The translations under genes were made by a program, and so were the position numbers. Below, piece after piece: positions 8,678 through 17,249 of a stretch of DNA of 64,000 nt. Where the stretch lies: assembly GCA_017450435.1 (NCBI GenBank), contig JAFSTO010000033.1, positions 1 through 64,000 on the forward strand, in the 5' to 3' direction. The notes under the pieces were generated by a model. The model ran no database searches, was not told the DNA's origin, and worked only from the letters and a program-made list of their open reading frames with translations. Each line of letters begins with the position of its first letter. Positions within the stretch are counted from its first letter, which is position 1. The DNA is from Paludibacteraceae bacterium. Lineage in GTDB: Bacteria; Bacteroidota; Bacteroidia; Bacteroidales; Paludibacteraceae.

Positions 8678-11600
8678 TTACATTATAAGCACCTTGATAG
8701 CGGTGTGTTTCTTGTCCTCTGTGTTTGCCGGACTATTCCCGAATATCCGATACACTCCGGGGGTTACTCTCTTACCGTTAGGCATTCGCATGTTCCATAC
8801 TAACATTCCGCCTTCTGACTTGCCTGTATAGACAAGCTCGCCGGCAGCATTGGTGATGCGCACCTCGGTATCTGCCACCAAACCGCTGATGGTGAGCAGA
8901 CCATCGAAGTTCGGTCTGACAGGGTTGGGAAAAGCGTAGGCGGTGGAGAAGTCTTCCTTCGGCTCGTTGGCATCACTACGGAAAGAAATCAGACCCTCGT
9001 CCGTGCCGAAGAATACTTCACCGGTGACCGGGTTGATGCTTATTGAGATGACATTGTTGGACGGCAACGGAGAGTTGGTTTTGGTGAAGTGATATACGGT
9101 GCGTATATCGTTGTCGCTGCTGTTGATATCCATTAGAAAAGCTCCTGATGCTGCGGTGCCGAACCACAGGCGTCCTCCGCCGTCAACGGCAATGGCGTTA
9201 ATCTGTTCCGTGCCGAGCATATAGTCACCCAGGCTGCTGCCGTCGGTGCGGTTGATGATGTGTCTGATGCAGCGGTTGGAGGTGAAGAAATCGGTGGAGG
9301 CGGATATCATCAAAGGACCGGTGTTGGTGCCTATCCAGATGTTGCCATCCCTGTCTTGCGTGATGCAGCGCACTTGCTCTACGGTAAGGCTGCGGCTGTC
9401 GCTATAGGCAAAAGTGGTGCGGAAGACTGAGCGGTCGTCTGTCGGGTCAAACGGCGTCCCGTTGTCGTTTACCAGTCCCACACCGGCTGAGGCGCGGGAT
9501 GAAACAATCCATTTGTATGATTCCCTTGTGTTGTCAATCAGCACATCTCCGGGCGTCTCTAATACGAGTGGTGTGGCTGCGTTATTCACCTTCAGCTGAC
9601 CCCATCTGCCGCTTGGTGAAATAACGTGCAGGCAGTTGTTGTTATTGGCGTTGAGAAACCATATATTTCCTTCGCTGTCGAAGCTAACGCCATCCACACG
9701 TGTATATGCTATATTGCCGTGAGTAGAGGATGTGGCAAGGGGTGAGTTACCGTAGAGGTAATAGCGCTTCAGATGTCCGTCTTTCCATTCATGCAAACCG
9801 AAGCCGAAAGCCGAGATATACCAATGAGTGGGATCCAATGGGTCAATAGCAAGACGGGTGTAGTCGGTTATTGTTCTGCCGGCTTCTTCGCGAATCTGTT
9901 TTTGAGGGATATTGGTCCATTCGCCATTCTGATAAATCATCACTGATGCCTCTTTCTTGTTCTGTGTTGTCCATCTGCCCCCCGGTACCATGTATAGTTG
10001 GTCGTCGTGGAAAGTTATCCTATACGGGCTGTTGGTCTCAGGTCCGTTGGGTTTGAACGCGGTGCGTGTGCCGCCACATTGCCGCACTATCCCTTCTGTA
10101 TCAGAGGCACTATAGGTGCAGTTGTTGACGGACACTTGCTTTTGTAGGTGCGAACGGAAGGATAGGTCGGGGCGTGAAGAGAGCTCTTGGCTATGCCAGT
10201 TGTGCGGGTCAACAAGGTTGGCTGCGGTGGATGCAATGTACACTGTGCTACCGCTGCAGGCATAGATACTGTCACCTTTTAGCATGATATATTGGAGAGA
10301 TATGTCGCCCTCTCCGTCCGGCATATACCATTCGGCAATTTCCTCTTTTTGCATATTCAGAACAAGCACTCCGAAGTCGGTGGCAAGGAAGGCGTAGTTG
10401 CCTTCAAACACTACATCGTTGAGCAGTTTGTTTTTGCCGCTGAGTGCCTTGCGTTGCAGGTCGGTGATATTGCCGACACTTGCGTTGTTGCGAATGATGT
10501 CGAAGTTGCCGTCTTTGTAAGCTACGAGCAGTCTTCCTTTGCCGTCTGCGGCTATATGACCGATGTTTGCAGCGCTCAAACCGTTAAGTGCGTTTACCTG
10601 CTCCAGTGTCTCATCGCTGATGTTAAGGCGAAAGAGCGAATTGTCAGCCAGACCGTAGATGCTTTGTCCGGTACTTGCCACTTCGCTCACTCTGCCGTAG
10701 GAAAAATGGAATGTCCAGCCGTTCATCATACCTGAATAATCATCGGAATCCAGTGTGTGACTGTCATCGCTGAGCCCTGTCTCCGCTCCGTTTTCGTCAT
10801 ATTCAACGATGCCGGCGCTGGTGCCAATCATTGCTTTGCCGGTGCCGGAGATGGCGATGGAGAGGATGCAGTTGTCAAGTAGCGGACTGTTTGAGGTGGT
10901 GAAATGTTCCTCTATTGTCTGTCGGTCTGACGACAATATATACAACCCTAACTGCTTGGTGCCAATCCATAGCCTGTTTTTCCTGTCGGTGCGAAGACAA
11001 CTGACCTCATAGCCGTCAAGGAAAAACTCCGTGGGCTTGGCAAAGTCCTGAAGTCTGTTCAGTTGCGGCATTGCGTTGAGGTCGCTGATAGGATTGATAT
11101 AGAACAGTCCTTCCATAGTGGCAAGCCACAGTACACCGTCAGCGTCGTATGTCAGTTGATAGACTCGCTGCGGAGTGAATGGTGTTGTGCCGTCAAGCAG
11201 CATTATGTTGTGAAAGACGCTAATGTCATCATCGTGGTTGTTTAGCGTTCCTTTGTGGTCAAGAAACCCGACTCCTGTTTCAGCCCGTACTCCGGGGAAG
11301 GCTATTCTGTTGTCGTTCAGAGGGTCGATAACCGGTTCGCCCGGCGTCTCTAATACGATGTTGCTTCCATCGGTGGTGTAGAGCGGGAAACCAATCCATT
11401 GTGAGTCATTTAGGACATGTAGTGTTCCGTTGCTTATCCATAGCCGGTGTTGCTTGTCCAGTACTCCGCCGTCTGTACGGGTGTATTGTGCCGGACGATG
11501 GTCAACAGCGGTGTATAGCTCCGGCGTGTTGCCATTGTGCCAATGGTGAAGCACGTTGCTACCCTGCATCTCTAATACTCCGCACCCGTAGCTGGTGAGG

Positions 11601-12775
11601 TAGTAATGATCAGGGTCAATGGTGTCTGCGCATACCGACATCAGGTCGAGAATTTCTGTTTGCGTCTGGCTGTTGATTTGGCCGGGTAATATGTTGCTCC
11701 ATAGACCGTTGCGGTAGGTCATTATGTATGGTGCTCTCTTGTATTGAGTCGTCCATCTGCCGCCTTGCACCACAAACAGCTTGTCGCCGTAGTAATACAT
11801 TCTGTATGGCACGTTTAGGCTCGGACTGTTGTTCCTGTATGTTTTTTGCAGAGCTTCTCCTGTCCGTGCTATGCCATCACTATTGTTGGCAAACCAATAT
11901 TCGGCGTTTGTGGCGTCGTAGGCTGCCGCGGCTATGTCCTTGAGTGCGGTGCTGATGGCGGTCTGACGGCTGATGTAGAAGTCGAACAGACCTTGTGTGC
12001 GGTCGGTAACAAGCAGATGTCCGTCGCTGTTTGTGAGATGTGTAACAGCGGACAGGTCGGTGCTGACAGCTGTCGGTGTGGCACTGCTGCCGACAATGCT
12101 GTAAATCTTGCCACCGCTGATGAAGTTGACTCCGCCGGCTGTTGCAACGCAGTCTTTGGCATCGCCGTGGGGAGGAGTAATCCTCTCCCATTGCCTATAG
12201 TCAACGATATTGTCGTTCAGTGGGCTGCGGTAAACAAGCGAGTCAGAGCAGGCGTACAGGTAACCGTTGCTTACGCATATCGACTTGACACTCACCTCCG
12301 CCGCTTCTTCTCCTATGTAGTATGTGTCAACAAACGAACCATCATCGGTGTTGTATGTCAGAATACCGAACGACATACCAAGGTATAGTGTGGCTCCGTC
12401 AGCATAGCAGCATTGTACTGCCTTGCTATTGGTCATGTCTTTAATGTAAAGGTCGGGAATAGTGCGAACGCCGTGTGAGGACATGATGTCAAGGTAGCCG
12501 TTCTGGTGGAAGACGAGCAGGGCGTTGTGCTCTTTGTCATAATGGAGCCGGGTGACGGGAGTGGTGCTTAATCCGTCTTGAAGACTATAGTTGTGACGAC
12601 GCTCGCTCTGTTTGTTGATACTGTAGAAGTTGCCGCCGGACAAGAGATATACTTCGGTGTCGGAGATTACTATCTGCTCCACTGCGTTGTATGCTATATG
12701 TGAGCGCCATGCCGCGCTGAATAAACTAAATGATAACATACAAAACAGACAAAGCATAGCCGTTCGTTTGTGCAT
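8678..12775 (-). CDS. porZ: PorZ-like T9SS surface protein with tandem-duplicated ectodomain
   Basis: From the chosen start the protein is 1365 residues. The frame stays open for 31 more codons, but the promoter at 12828-12857 lies inside that part, so the start must be nearer. MHKRTAMLCLFCMLSFSLF at 12775 is a clear signal peptide. The rest is beta-propeller sequence (LWIGT, WLAT, IWIGTN blades) and a C-terminal sandwich/sorting-like domain (YAFPNPVRPN...GVYRIF). PorZ of Porphyromonas gingivalis is about 780 residues with two propellers and a C-terminal domain; it is part of the T9SS attachment complex and binds anionic LPS. Here two ectodomain copies are seen, about residues 22-670 and 686-1270. 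Landmarks repeat: GGRWTTQ is encoded near 11764 and again near 9982, LVLETPG follows each, and each copy opens with a WRSHIAY/WTFHFSY segment. Only one C-terminal domain is present. PorZ is my best assignment; a propeller protein of other function is possible. Confidence 0.75.
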   Translation of the reverse strand: MHKRTAMLCLFCMLSFSLFSAAWRSHIAYNAVEQIVISDTEVYLLSGGNFYSINKQSERRHNYSLQDGLSTTPVTRLHYDKEHNALLVFHQNGYLDIMSSHGVRTIPDLYIKDMTNSKAVQCCYADGATLYLGMSFGILTYNTDDGSFVDTYYIGEEAAEVSVKSICVSNGYLYACSDSLVYRSPLNDNIVDYRQWERITPPHGDAKDCVATAGGVNFISGGKIYSIVGSSATPTAVSTDLSAVTHLTNSDGHLLVTDRTQGLFDFYISRQTAISTALKDIAAAAYDATNAEYWFANNSDGIARTGEALQKTYRNNSPSLNVPYRMYYYGDKLFVVQGGRWTTQYKRAPYIMTYRNGLWSNILPGQINSQTQTEILDLMSVCADTIDPDHYYLTSYGCGVLEMQGSNVLHHWHNGNTPELYTAVDHRPAQYTRTDGGVLDKQHRLWISNGTLHVLNDSQWIGFPLYTTDGSNIVLETPGEPVIDPLNDNRIAFPGVRAETGVGFLDHKGTLNNHDDDISVFHNIMLLDGTTPFTPQRVYQLTYDADGVLWLATMEGLFYINPISDLNAMPQLNRLQDFAKPTEFFLDGYEVSCLRTDRKNRLWIGTKQLGLYILSSDRQTIEEHFTTSNSPLLDNCILSIAISGTGKAMIGTSAGIVEYDENGAETGLSDDSHTLDSDDYSGMMNGWTFHFSYGRVSEVASTGQSIYGLADNSLFRLNISDETLEQVNALNGLSAANIGHIAADGKGRLLVAYKDGNFDIIRNNASVGNITDLQRKALSGKNKLLNDVVFEGNYAFLATDFGVLVLNMQKEEIAEWYMPDGEGDISLQYIMLKGDSIYACSGSTVYIASTAANLVDPHNWHSQELSSRPDLSFRSHLQKQVSVNNCTYSASDTEGIVRQCGGTRTAFKPNGPETNSPYRITFHDDQLYMVPGGRWTTQNKKEASVMIYQNGEWTNIPQKQIREEAGRTITDYTRLAIDPLDPTHWYISAFGFGLHEWKDGHLKRYYLYGNSPLATSSTHGNIAYTRVDGVSFDSEGNIWFLNANNNNCLHVISPSGRWGQLKVNNAATPLVLETPGDVLIDNTRESYKWIVSSRASAGVGLVNDNGTPFDPTDDRSVFRTTFAYSDSRSLTVEQVRCITQDRDGNIWIGTNTGPLMISASTDFFTSNRCIRHIINRTDGSSLGDYMLGTEQINAIAVDGGGRLWFGTAASGAFLMDINSSDNDIRTVYHFTKTNSPLPSNNVISISINPVTGEVFFGTDEGLISFRSDANEPKEDFSTAYAFPNPVRPNFDGLLTISGLVADTEVRITNAAGELVYTGKSEGGMLVWNMRMPNGKRVTPGVYRIFGNSPANTEDKKHTAIKVLIM

Positions 12776-12827
12776 CGTATGGTTGGTTGTATGAGATGAT
12801 AACATGATTCGTAGTATAATATTCGTA

Positions 12828-12857
12828 CAAAGATAGATAAAAATATCCGTTCTGCAA
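12828..12857 (-). promoter_or_regulatory. Promoter for the PorZ-like gene
   Basis: Minus strand: TTG (complement of 12855-12857), 19-nt spacer, TATCTTTG (complement of 12828-12835). It implies transcription from about 12821, which rules out the upstream ATG at 12868 and supports translation from 12805 or 12775. Confidence 0.72.
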
Positions 12858-12885
12858 AGAAAAATCAAAAAAATAAGCGTTAATC

Positions 12886-12916
12886 TTGCGTACTTTGTGA
12901 AAATGTATTACCTTTG
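12886..12916 (+). promoter_or_regulatory. Promoter for the cupin-sufT-lpxH operon
   Basis: TTG at 12886-12888, 20-nt spacer, TACCTTTG at 12909-12916. It diverges from the PorZ-like promoter and stands 45 nt before the cupin start codon. Confidence 0.82.
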
Positions 12917-12961
12917 CATAATTCTATTTTGGTAATTGATACTTATTATTTTTTTGCTTAA

Positions 12962-13291
12962 ATGATAATAGATTTTCCGAATATGCCCGTAGAGGTGTTG
13001 CCGTGTTTCAAAGGTGGCGAGAAAGAGCTTTCTTTGCAGAGTTTTGATGACGGTAAGAACAAGATTATGCACGGTATTCTTATTCCGGGTGCGTCAATAG
13101 GCTTGCATCGTCATGACACTGACAGTGAGATATTGTTTGTGTTGTCAGGTCAAGGAACGTTGTTGGACGATGGCAAGACCTGCCATATCGTTCATGGACA
13201 ATGTGCATATTGCCCGTCAGGACACGAACATTCGCTAATCAATACAACTGAAGATACTGACCTTGAATATTACGCTGTTGTAGCAAGATGA
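12962..13291 (+). CDS. Small cupin-domain protein
   Basis: A 109-residue single cupin barrel. The metal-binding motif 1 is visible as HRHDTDSE (H-x-H-x4-E) near residues 52-59, and motif 2 as the later PSGHEHSLIN. Such small cupins bind a metal and may act as isomerases, dioxygenases or sensors. The substrate cannot be read from the sequence. It is the first gene of a three-gene operon; the next start codon overlaps its stop (ATGA). Confidence 0.82.
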   Translation: MIIDFPNMPVEVLPCFKGGEKELSLQSFDDGKNKIMHGILIPGASIGLHRHDTDSEILFVLSGQGTLLDDGKTCHIVHGQCAYCPSGHEHSLINTTEDTDLEYYAVVAR

Positions 13292-13602
13292 ACGAGTTTT
13301 TAGAAAAAGAGGAGCAGATAGTCAGTTTGCTGAAGACAGTGTACGACCCGGAAATACCGGTCAATGTATATGACCTTGGTCTGATTTATGGTATCGATTT
13401 GCGCGATGACGGCAGTCTGCATATCGAAATGACGCTAACTGCCCCCAATTGTCCGGCGGCTGACTTTATAGTAGAGGATGTCAGGCAGAAGATGCTTCAA
13501 GTGGACGGCGTCAAGAGTGTGGATGTCGAGATTGTATTTGAGCCGGAGTGGACGAAGGATATGATGTCAGAGGAGGCTAAAGTGGAGTTGGGCTTTGCAT
13601 GA
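13288..13602 (+). CDS. SufT-like metal-sulfur cluster assembly factor (DUF59/MIP18 family)
   Basis: A 104-residue protein with the family core: LKTVYDPEIPVNVYDLGLIYGI near the N-terminus, then MTLTAPNCPAADFIVEDV with the conserved cysteine, and a closing FEPEWTKDMMSEEA. DUF59 proteins help maturation of iron-sulfur proteins; bacterial SufT and eukaryotic CIA2 belong here. The start overlaps the cupin stop by 4 nt and its stop overlaps the LpxH-like start by 4 nt, which indicates translational coupling. Confidence 0.9.
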   Translation: MNEFLEKEEQIVSLLKTVYDPEIPVNVYDLGLIYGIDLRDDGSLHIEMTLTAPNCPAADFIVEDVRQKMLQVDGVKSVDVEIVFEPEWTKDMMSEEAKVELGFA

Positions 13603-14381
13603 TTTACTTCGTGAGCGATGCACATATTGGTTCTCTTGCTATGGGCGATAATATCGGTCATCAGCAGCGTTTTGTCGCTTTGCTGAAAGATATGATGCGC
13701 GATGCAGAGGCAATATATCTGGTGGGTGACATCTTTGATTTCTGGTACGAGTATCTATGGAGCAATGAAGCTCATTTCCGGCAGTTTTCCCTGGTATTAG
13801 ATGCTTTGCGTGAGGCGGCAGAATGTTGTGAGGTTCATTATTTCATTGGTAATCATGATATATGGACCTTCGGTTGGCTGGAGCGCCGCACGGGGGTGCG
13901 TATTCATAGAGCACCGGAGGTCGTAACGCTGTATGGTAAGCGTTGTTACATAGCGCATGGCGATGGGCTGGTGCCGAGGGATATGATGAAAAGGTACCCT
14001 AAAGAGGTGAGACGTAAGATTAAACGTTTCATGATGTTACGCCGCTTCTTCCATAACCCCGTGCCGCAATTCTTGTTCAGTCTCGTTCCGCCGACATGGG
14101 GGGATAAGTTCGGATACGCTTGGGCAAGGAAAAGCAGGGAGAAGGAACTGTGCAATCCTTGTGGATACAAAGGGGAAAATAACGAGGAGCTGGTCCTTTA
14201 TGCCAAGGAGCATGAGCAGAGCGAACATTGTGACTATTACATCTTCGGACATCGTCATATTGAGCTTGATTTGGAACTGGCAACAAGGGCAAGAGTGGTG
14301 ATTCTCGGCGACTTCTTCCGACAGTTCACTTATGCTCGAATGGAGAAAGGCAACTTGACACTTGAATACGATGAACGGTGA
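13599..14381 (+). CDS. UDP-2,3-diacylglucosamine diphosphatase (LpxH-like)
   Basis: A 260-residue calcineurin-type metallophosphoesterase. All metal-binding motifs are visible: DxH at residues 7-9 (SDAHIGS), GD at 43-44 (GDIFDFWYEY), GNHD at 84-87, the HGDG motif at 120-123 and a C-terminal GHRH. LpxH and related LpxH-type enzymes hydrolyse UDP-2,3-diacylglucosamine to lipid X in lipid A synthesis at the membrane. The basic insert around MMKRYPKEVRRKIKRF fits membrane association. Family membership is firm; the exact lipid A substrate is inferred. It is the last gene of the cupin operon. Confidence 0.88.
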   Translation: MIYFVSDAHIGSLAMGDNIGHQQRFVALLKDMMRDAEAIYLVGDIFDFWYEYLWSNEAHFRQFSLVLDALREAAECCEVHYFIGNHDIWTFGWLERRTGVRIHRAPEVVTLYGKRCYIAHGDGLVPRDMMKRYPKEVRRKIKRFMMLRRFFHNPVPQFLFSLVPPTWGDKFGYAWARKSREKELCNPCGYKGENNEELVLYAKEHEQSEHCDYYIFGHRHIELDLELATRARVVILGDFFRQFTYARMEKGNLTLEYDER

Positions 14382-14455
14382 ACAAGAGACCGGCATTGAG
14401 TAAAGTGTAACCGCGTAAATTAAAGAATCGTTTTATCTAAACACAAGATAAATAA

Positions 14456-15280
14456 ATGTTAAACACAAGAGAACAGCAACTTCAGGCATTTGGTCGTCTG
14501 CTTGACGTAATGGACGAGTTGCGCGAGAAATGTCCGTGGGACAGAAAGCAGACTTTTGAGTCGCTGCGCGAGAATACGGTAGAGGAGACCTACGAACTGG
14601 CTTCGGCTATCACTCGTTGCGATATGGCGGAGATACGCAAGGAGCTTGGAGATGTGCTGCTACATGTGGTATTCTATGCCAAGATGGGTAGCGAACAGGG
14701 TTCTTTCGACATAGCTGATGTGTGCAACAGCCTGTGCGACAAACTCATATTCCGTCACCCGCATGTGTATGGGGCTAAGGAAGCGGCAAAGTACGGTAAT
14801 ATGGATATTCCGAATGCGGAAAATATGACACCTGATGAGGTGAAGGTATTATGGGAGCAGGTAAAGCAGAAGGAAAAAGGCGGCAACAAAACCATCTTAT
14901 CCGGAGTGCCGCATGCTCTGCCTTCGCTCATCAAGGCCTATCGCATACAAGAAAAAGCCGCTAACTCGGGTTTTGATTGGGAGAAAAAAGAGGAAGTGTG
15001 GGACAAGGTGAAAGAAGAGGTTGCAGAACTGGAAACGGAACTGAGGCAGGACGACAATCGTGAGCGGCAAGAGGAGGAACTCGGAGATGTGATATTTTCG
15101 CTTGTCAATGCCGCACGGCTGTACGGACTAAAGCCGGATAGCGCGCTGGAGAAGACCAATGCCAAGTTCATCAAACGTTTCGGATATATTGAGCAGAAAG
15201 CAAAAGAAAAGGGCATATCGCTTAGTGACATGTCCTTAAATGAGATGGAAGCACTTTGGCAAGAGGCTAAACACCGGTGA
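14456..15280 (+). CDS. mazG: Nucleoside triphosphate pyrophosphohydrolase MazG
   Basis: A 274-residue protein with two all-alpha MazG domains. It hydrolyses (d)NTPs to NMPs and pyrophosphate and clears abnormal nucleotides. The first domain begins LLDVMDELREKCPWDRKQT and has the Mg2+ binding EETYEL...ELGDVLLHVVF (ExxE...ExxD pattern). The second has KEEVAELETEL...EEELGDVIFSLVN. Length and order match the E. coli enzyme. It starts 74 nt after the LpxH-like gene; I see no clear promoter in that gap. Confidence 0.95.
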   Translation: MLNTREQQLQAFGRLLDVMDELREKCPWDRKQTFESLRENTVEETYELASAITRCDMAEIRKELGDVLLHVVFYAKMGSEQGSFDIADVCNSLCDKLIFRHPHVYGAKEAAKYGNMDIPNAENMTPDEVKVLWEQVKQKEKGGNKTILSGVPHALPSLIKAYRIQEKAANSGFDWEKKEEVWDKVKEEVAELETELRQDDNRERQEEELGDVIFSLVNAARLYGLKPDSALEKTNAKFIKRFGYIEQKAKEKGISLSDMSLNEMEALWQEAKHR

Positions 15281-15316
15281 TTATGTTGCCGGCATTGCTT
15301 TGCGCGTTGCGGTCTT

Positions 15317-15838
15317 TTATTTGATATATAGGTAAATGTGTTCTTCTACACTGTTCTCCACTTTCTTTGCGTCTGATGTCACCCCTAAAGTCAGGCGGCA
15401 GTCACTGCTTCGCAGCGGTACAATAGTTAGCGGAATGCCGGCAAGGTTATACCCCTCGTGGTAATTGAGATGCAAGGTGTGGATGTTAGAGGTGGAGAGA
15501 AGTGCCTTCTGATAATCAGCGGGAATCTCTCCTGTGAGCGACACCTTGGTGCTATCCCAATCAACGGTGGTAGAGACAAGGAAGTTGGCAAAACTTTGGT
15601 AGGCAATCGTAACACGGATGGTGTCACCTACATTGACAGAATCCAAAAAATACGAGTTGTCATTGCTATTGTAGTGCAGAGCAAGGGTGTCTTTCTTTGC
15701 GATAGTGTCGCCCTCCGCCCATGTGTAGCGTACGAATTGAGTGGTGCTCACGCGAGGCACGAAATCACTATAACTATCCAAACAACTGCTCAGGCAGAGG
15801 CTGATACAAACTGCAATAAGGGGAAATAAACGTTTCAT
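15317..15838 (-). CDS. Lipoprotein of unknown function
   Basis: From the ATG at 15838 the product is 173 residues and starts with MKRLFPLIAVCISLCLSSC, a signal peptide with lipobox LSSC (Cys19). The frame extends upstream through tRNA-Leu, so that part is not coding. The mature part (DSYSDFVPRVSTTQFVRYTW...) looks like a beta-rich domain of about 150 residues. I do not recognise a family. The genes around it are the tRNA upstream and mazG converging downstream. Confidence 0.78.
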   Translation of the reverse strand: MKRLFPLIAVCISLCLSSCLDSYSDFVPRVSTTQFVRYTWAEGDTIAKKDTLALHYNSNDNSYFLDSVNVGDTIRVTIAYQSFANFLVSTTVDWDSTKVSLTGEIPADYQKALLSTSNIHTLHLNYHEGYNLAGIPLTIVPLRSSDCRLTLGVTSDAKKVENSVEEHIYLYIK

Positions 15839-15858
15839 TGGAAAATTGTGAAGAGAAG

Positions 15859-15940
15859 TGCGGCATATAGGACTCGAACCTACACGACTTGCGTCACCAG
15901 ATCCTAAGTCTGGCGCGGCTACCAATTACGCCAATGCCGC
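15859..15940 (-). tRNA. tRNA-Leu (anticodon UAG)
   Basis: Read on the minus strand this folds as an 82-nt class II tRNA. The acceptor is GCGGCAT/ATGCCGC with discriminator A, the anticodon stem is CCAGA/TCTGG with loop CTTAGGA (anticodon TAG), there is a variable arm, and the T arm is TAGGTTCGAGTCCTA. No CCA is encoded. A strong promoter lies directly upstream (15965-15995). Confidence 0.95.
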
Positions 15941-15964
15941 AAGCACTTTGTTTCAAAAGCGGTG

Positions 15965-15995
15965 CAAAATTACTAAAAATAACTGAAAGCACCAA
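15965..15995 (-). promoter_or_regulatory. Promoter for tRNA-Leu
   Basis: Minus strand: TTG (complement of 15993-15995; the run is TTTG with 15996), exactly 20 nt, TAATTTTG (complement of 15965-15972). The start would lie a few nt before the mature tRNA end at 15940. Confidence 0.78.
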
Positions 15996-16018
15996 ATTAA
16001 ATCGTAAAAAAGAATATA

Positions 16019-17242
16019 ATGCATAGTGAAATACAATATTATACATACCCGTCAGGTCTAAGGTTGGTGTATCGGTATGTGTCGTCTCCTGTGACCTATG
16101 TCGGTGTCAGTGTAGGAGCAGGTACTCGCGATGAAGGAAAAGGGGAGGAAGGATTGGCACACTACATCGAGCATGGAGTGTTTAAGGGTACCGTGCGGTT
16201 CAGTGCACGCCGGTTGGTTGACGGCATAGAGAACGTGGGAGGCGAGATGAATGCCTACACAACGAAAGAAGACACTACATACTATGCCGCAGTACCGACT
16301 GCTTACACAAGGCGGGTATTGGATATCCTCTCGGATATGCTGACGGCTCCGCTCTTTCCTGACGATGAGATGCAGAAGGAGAAGCAGGTTATTTATGACG
16401 AGATAGAGAGTTATAATGACTCGCCTTCTGAACTTATATATGACGACTATGAATCGCTTCTGTTCGCCGGTCACCCGCTTTCTAACAGAGTGTTAGGCAC
16501 CCGCCGGACGGTAAGTCGCTTTAGCCGCGACATTGCGCTGGGTTTTATCAGAAAACATTACACCGCCGACAATATGGTAGTGTTCGCCGAGACAAGCAAG
16601 CGTTTTGACGATATGTGTGGTCTGGTAGGTGATATCCTGGAACCGCGTGTTCACCGTGGTGTGAGCGAGGTGGTCCGTCAGGTTCCGGCAACAGCCACTG
16701 AGCATGAGGCGGTGTGGCGCAAGCACACGCATCAGGCACATGTGATGATGGGAGGAAGAGCTTGTTATGTAGGTCACCCCGACAGACTGACAACGGCGCT
16801 GTTGATGAATATCCTTGGCGGAGGAGCCATGAGTAGCCGGCTTAATAATGAGCTGCGTGAGCGGCACGGCTTGGTCTATACCGTTGATGCCGCCTTTCAG
16901 CCTATGACAGACTGCGGCTATTGGTCGGTGTATTTTGCCACAGAGCCGGACAGCGTTGAGCGTTGCATAGAGCTTACCATGCATGAGTTGCAGCGCCTTA
17001 TGGAAGAACCGATGTCTGTGGCGGCTCTCAGAAAAGCCATAAGGCAATGCTCCGGTCAACTGCTTATAGCGGACGGGAATAGGGAAAACCGGGCACTGGC
17101 AATGGCGAAAGCAGTGCTGACTCTCGGAGAGGCTACTACATCAAGGCAGACGGTGGCTAAACTGAAAACGATAACAAGCGCGGATATACAAAGAGTGGCA
17201 AGAGAGATTTTTGTTGATATGTACGTCCTGAAATATAAATAA
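16019..17242 (+). CDS. M16-family zinc metallopeptidase (PqqL/mitochondrial processing peptidase-like)
   Basis: A 407-residue single-chain M16B peptidase. The inverted zinc motif HxxEH is present as H48-YI-E51-H52 (LAHYIEHGVFKGT), and a downstream EKQVIYDEIE segment supplies the third zinc ligand region. The second half has the substrate-clamp fold with GGGAMSSRLNNELRERHGLVY, the conserved R/Y pair of the family. No signal peptide is seen. It precedes susC by 7 nt and probably shares its transcript. A role in processing imported or exported peptides is only an inference. Confidence 0.92.
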   Translation: MHSEIQYYTYPSGLRLVYRYVSSPVTYVGVSVGAGTRDEGKGEEGLAHYIEHGVFKGTVRFSARRLVDGIENVGGEMNAYTTKEDTTYYAAVPTAYTRRVLDILSDMLTAPLFPDDEMQKEKQVIYDEIESYNDSPSELIYDDYESLLFAGHPLSNRVLGTRRTVSRFSRDIALGFIRKHYTADNMVVFAETSKRFDDMCGLVGDILEPRVHRGVSEVVRQVPATATEHEAVWRKHTHQAHVMMGGRACYVGHPDRLTTALLMNILGGGAMSSRLNNELRERHGLVYTVDAAFQPMTDCGYWSVYFATEPDSVERCIELTMHELQRLMEEPMSVAALRKAIRQCSGQLLIADGNRENRALAMAKAVLTLGEATTSRQTVAKLKTITSADIQRVAREIFVDMYVLKYK

Positions 17243-17249
17243 CTGCGAT

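Noticed and set aside
12776..12868. Longer N-terminus for the PorZ-like protein
   Set aside because: The promoter at 12828-12857 lies inside it.
15839..15925. Upstream extension of the lipoprotein gene
   Set aside because: It runs through tRNA-Leu; the signal peptide starts at 15838.
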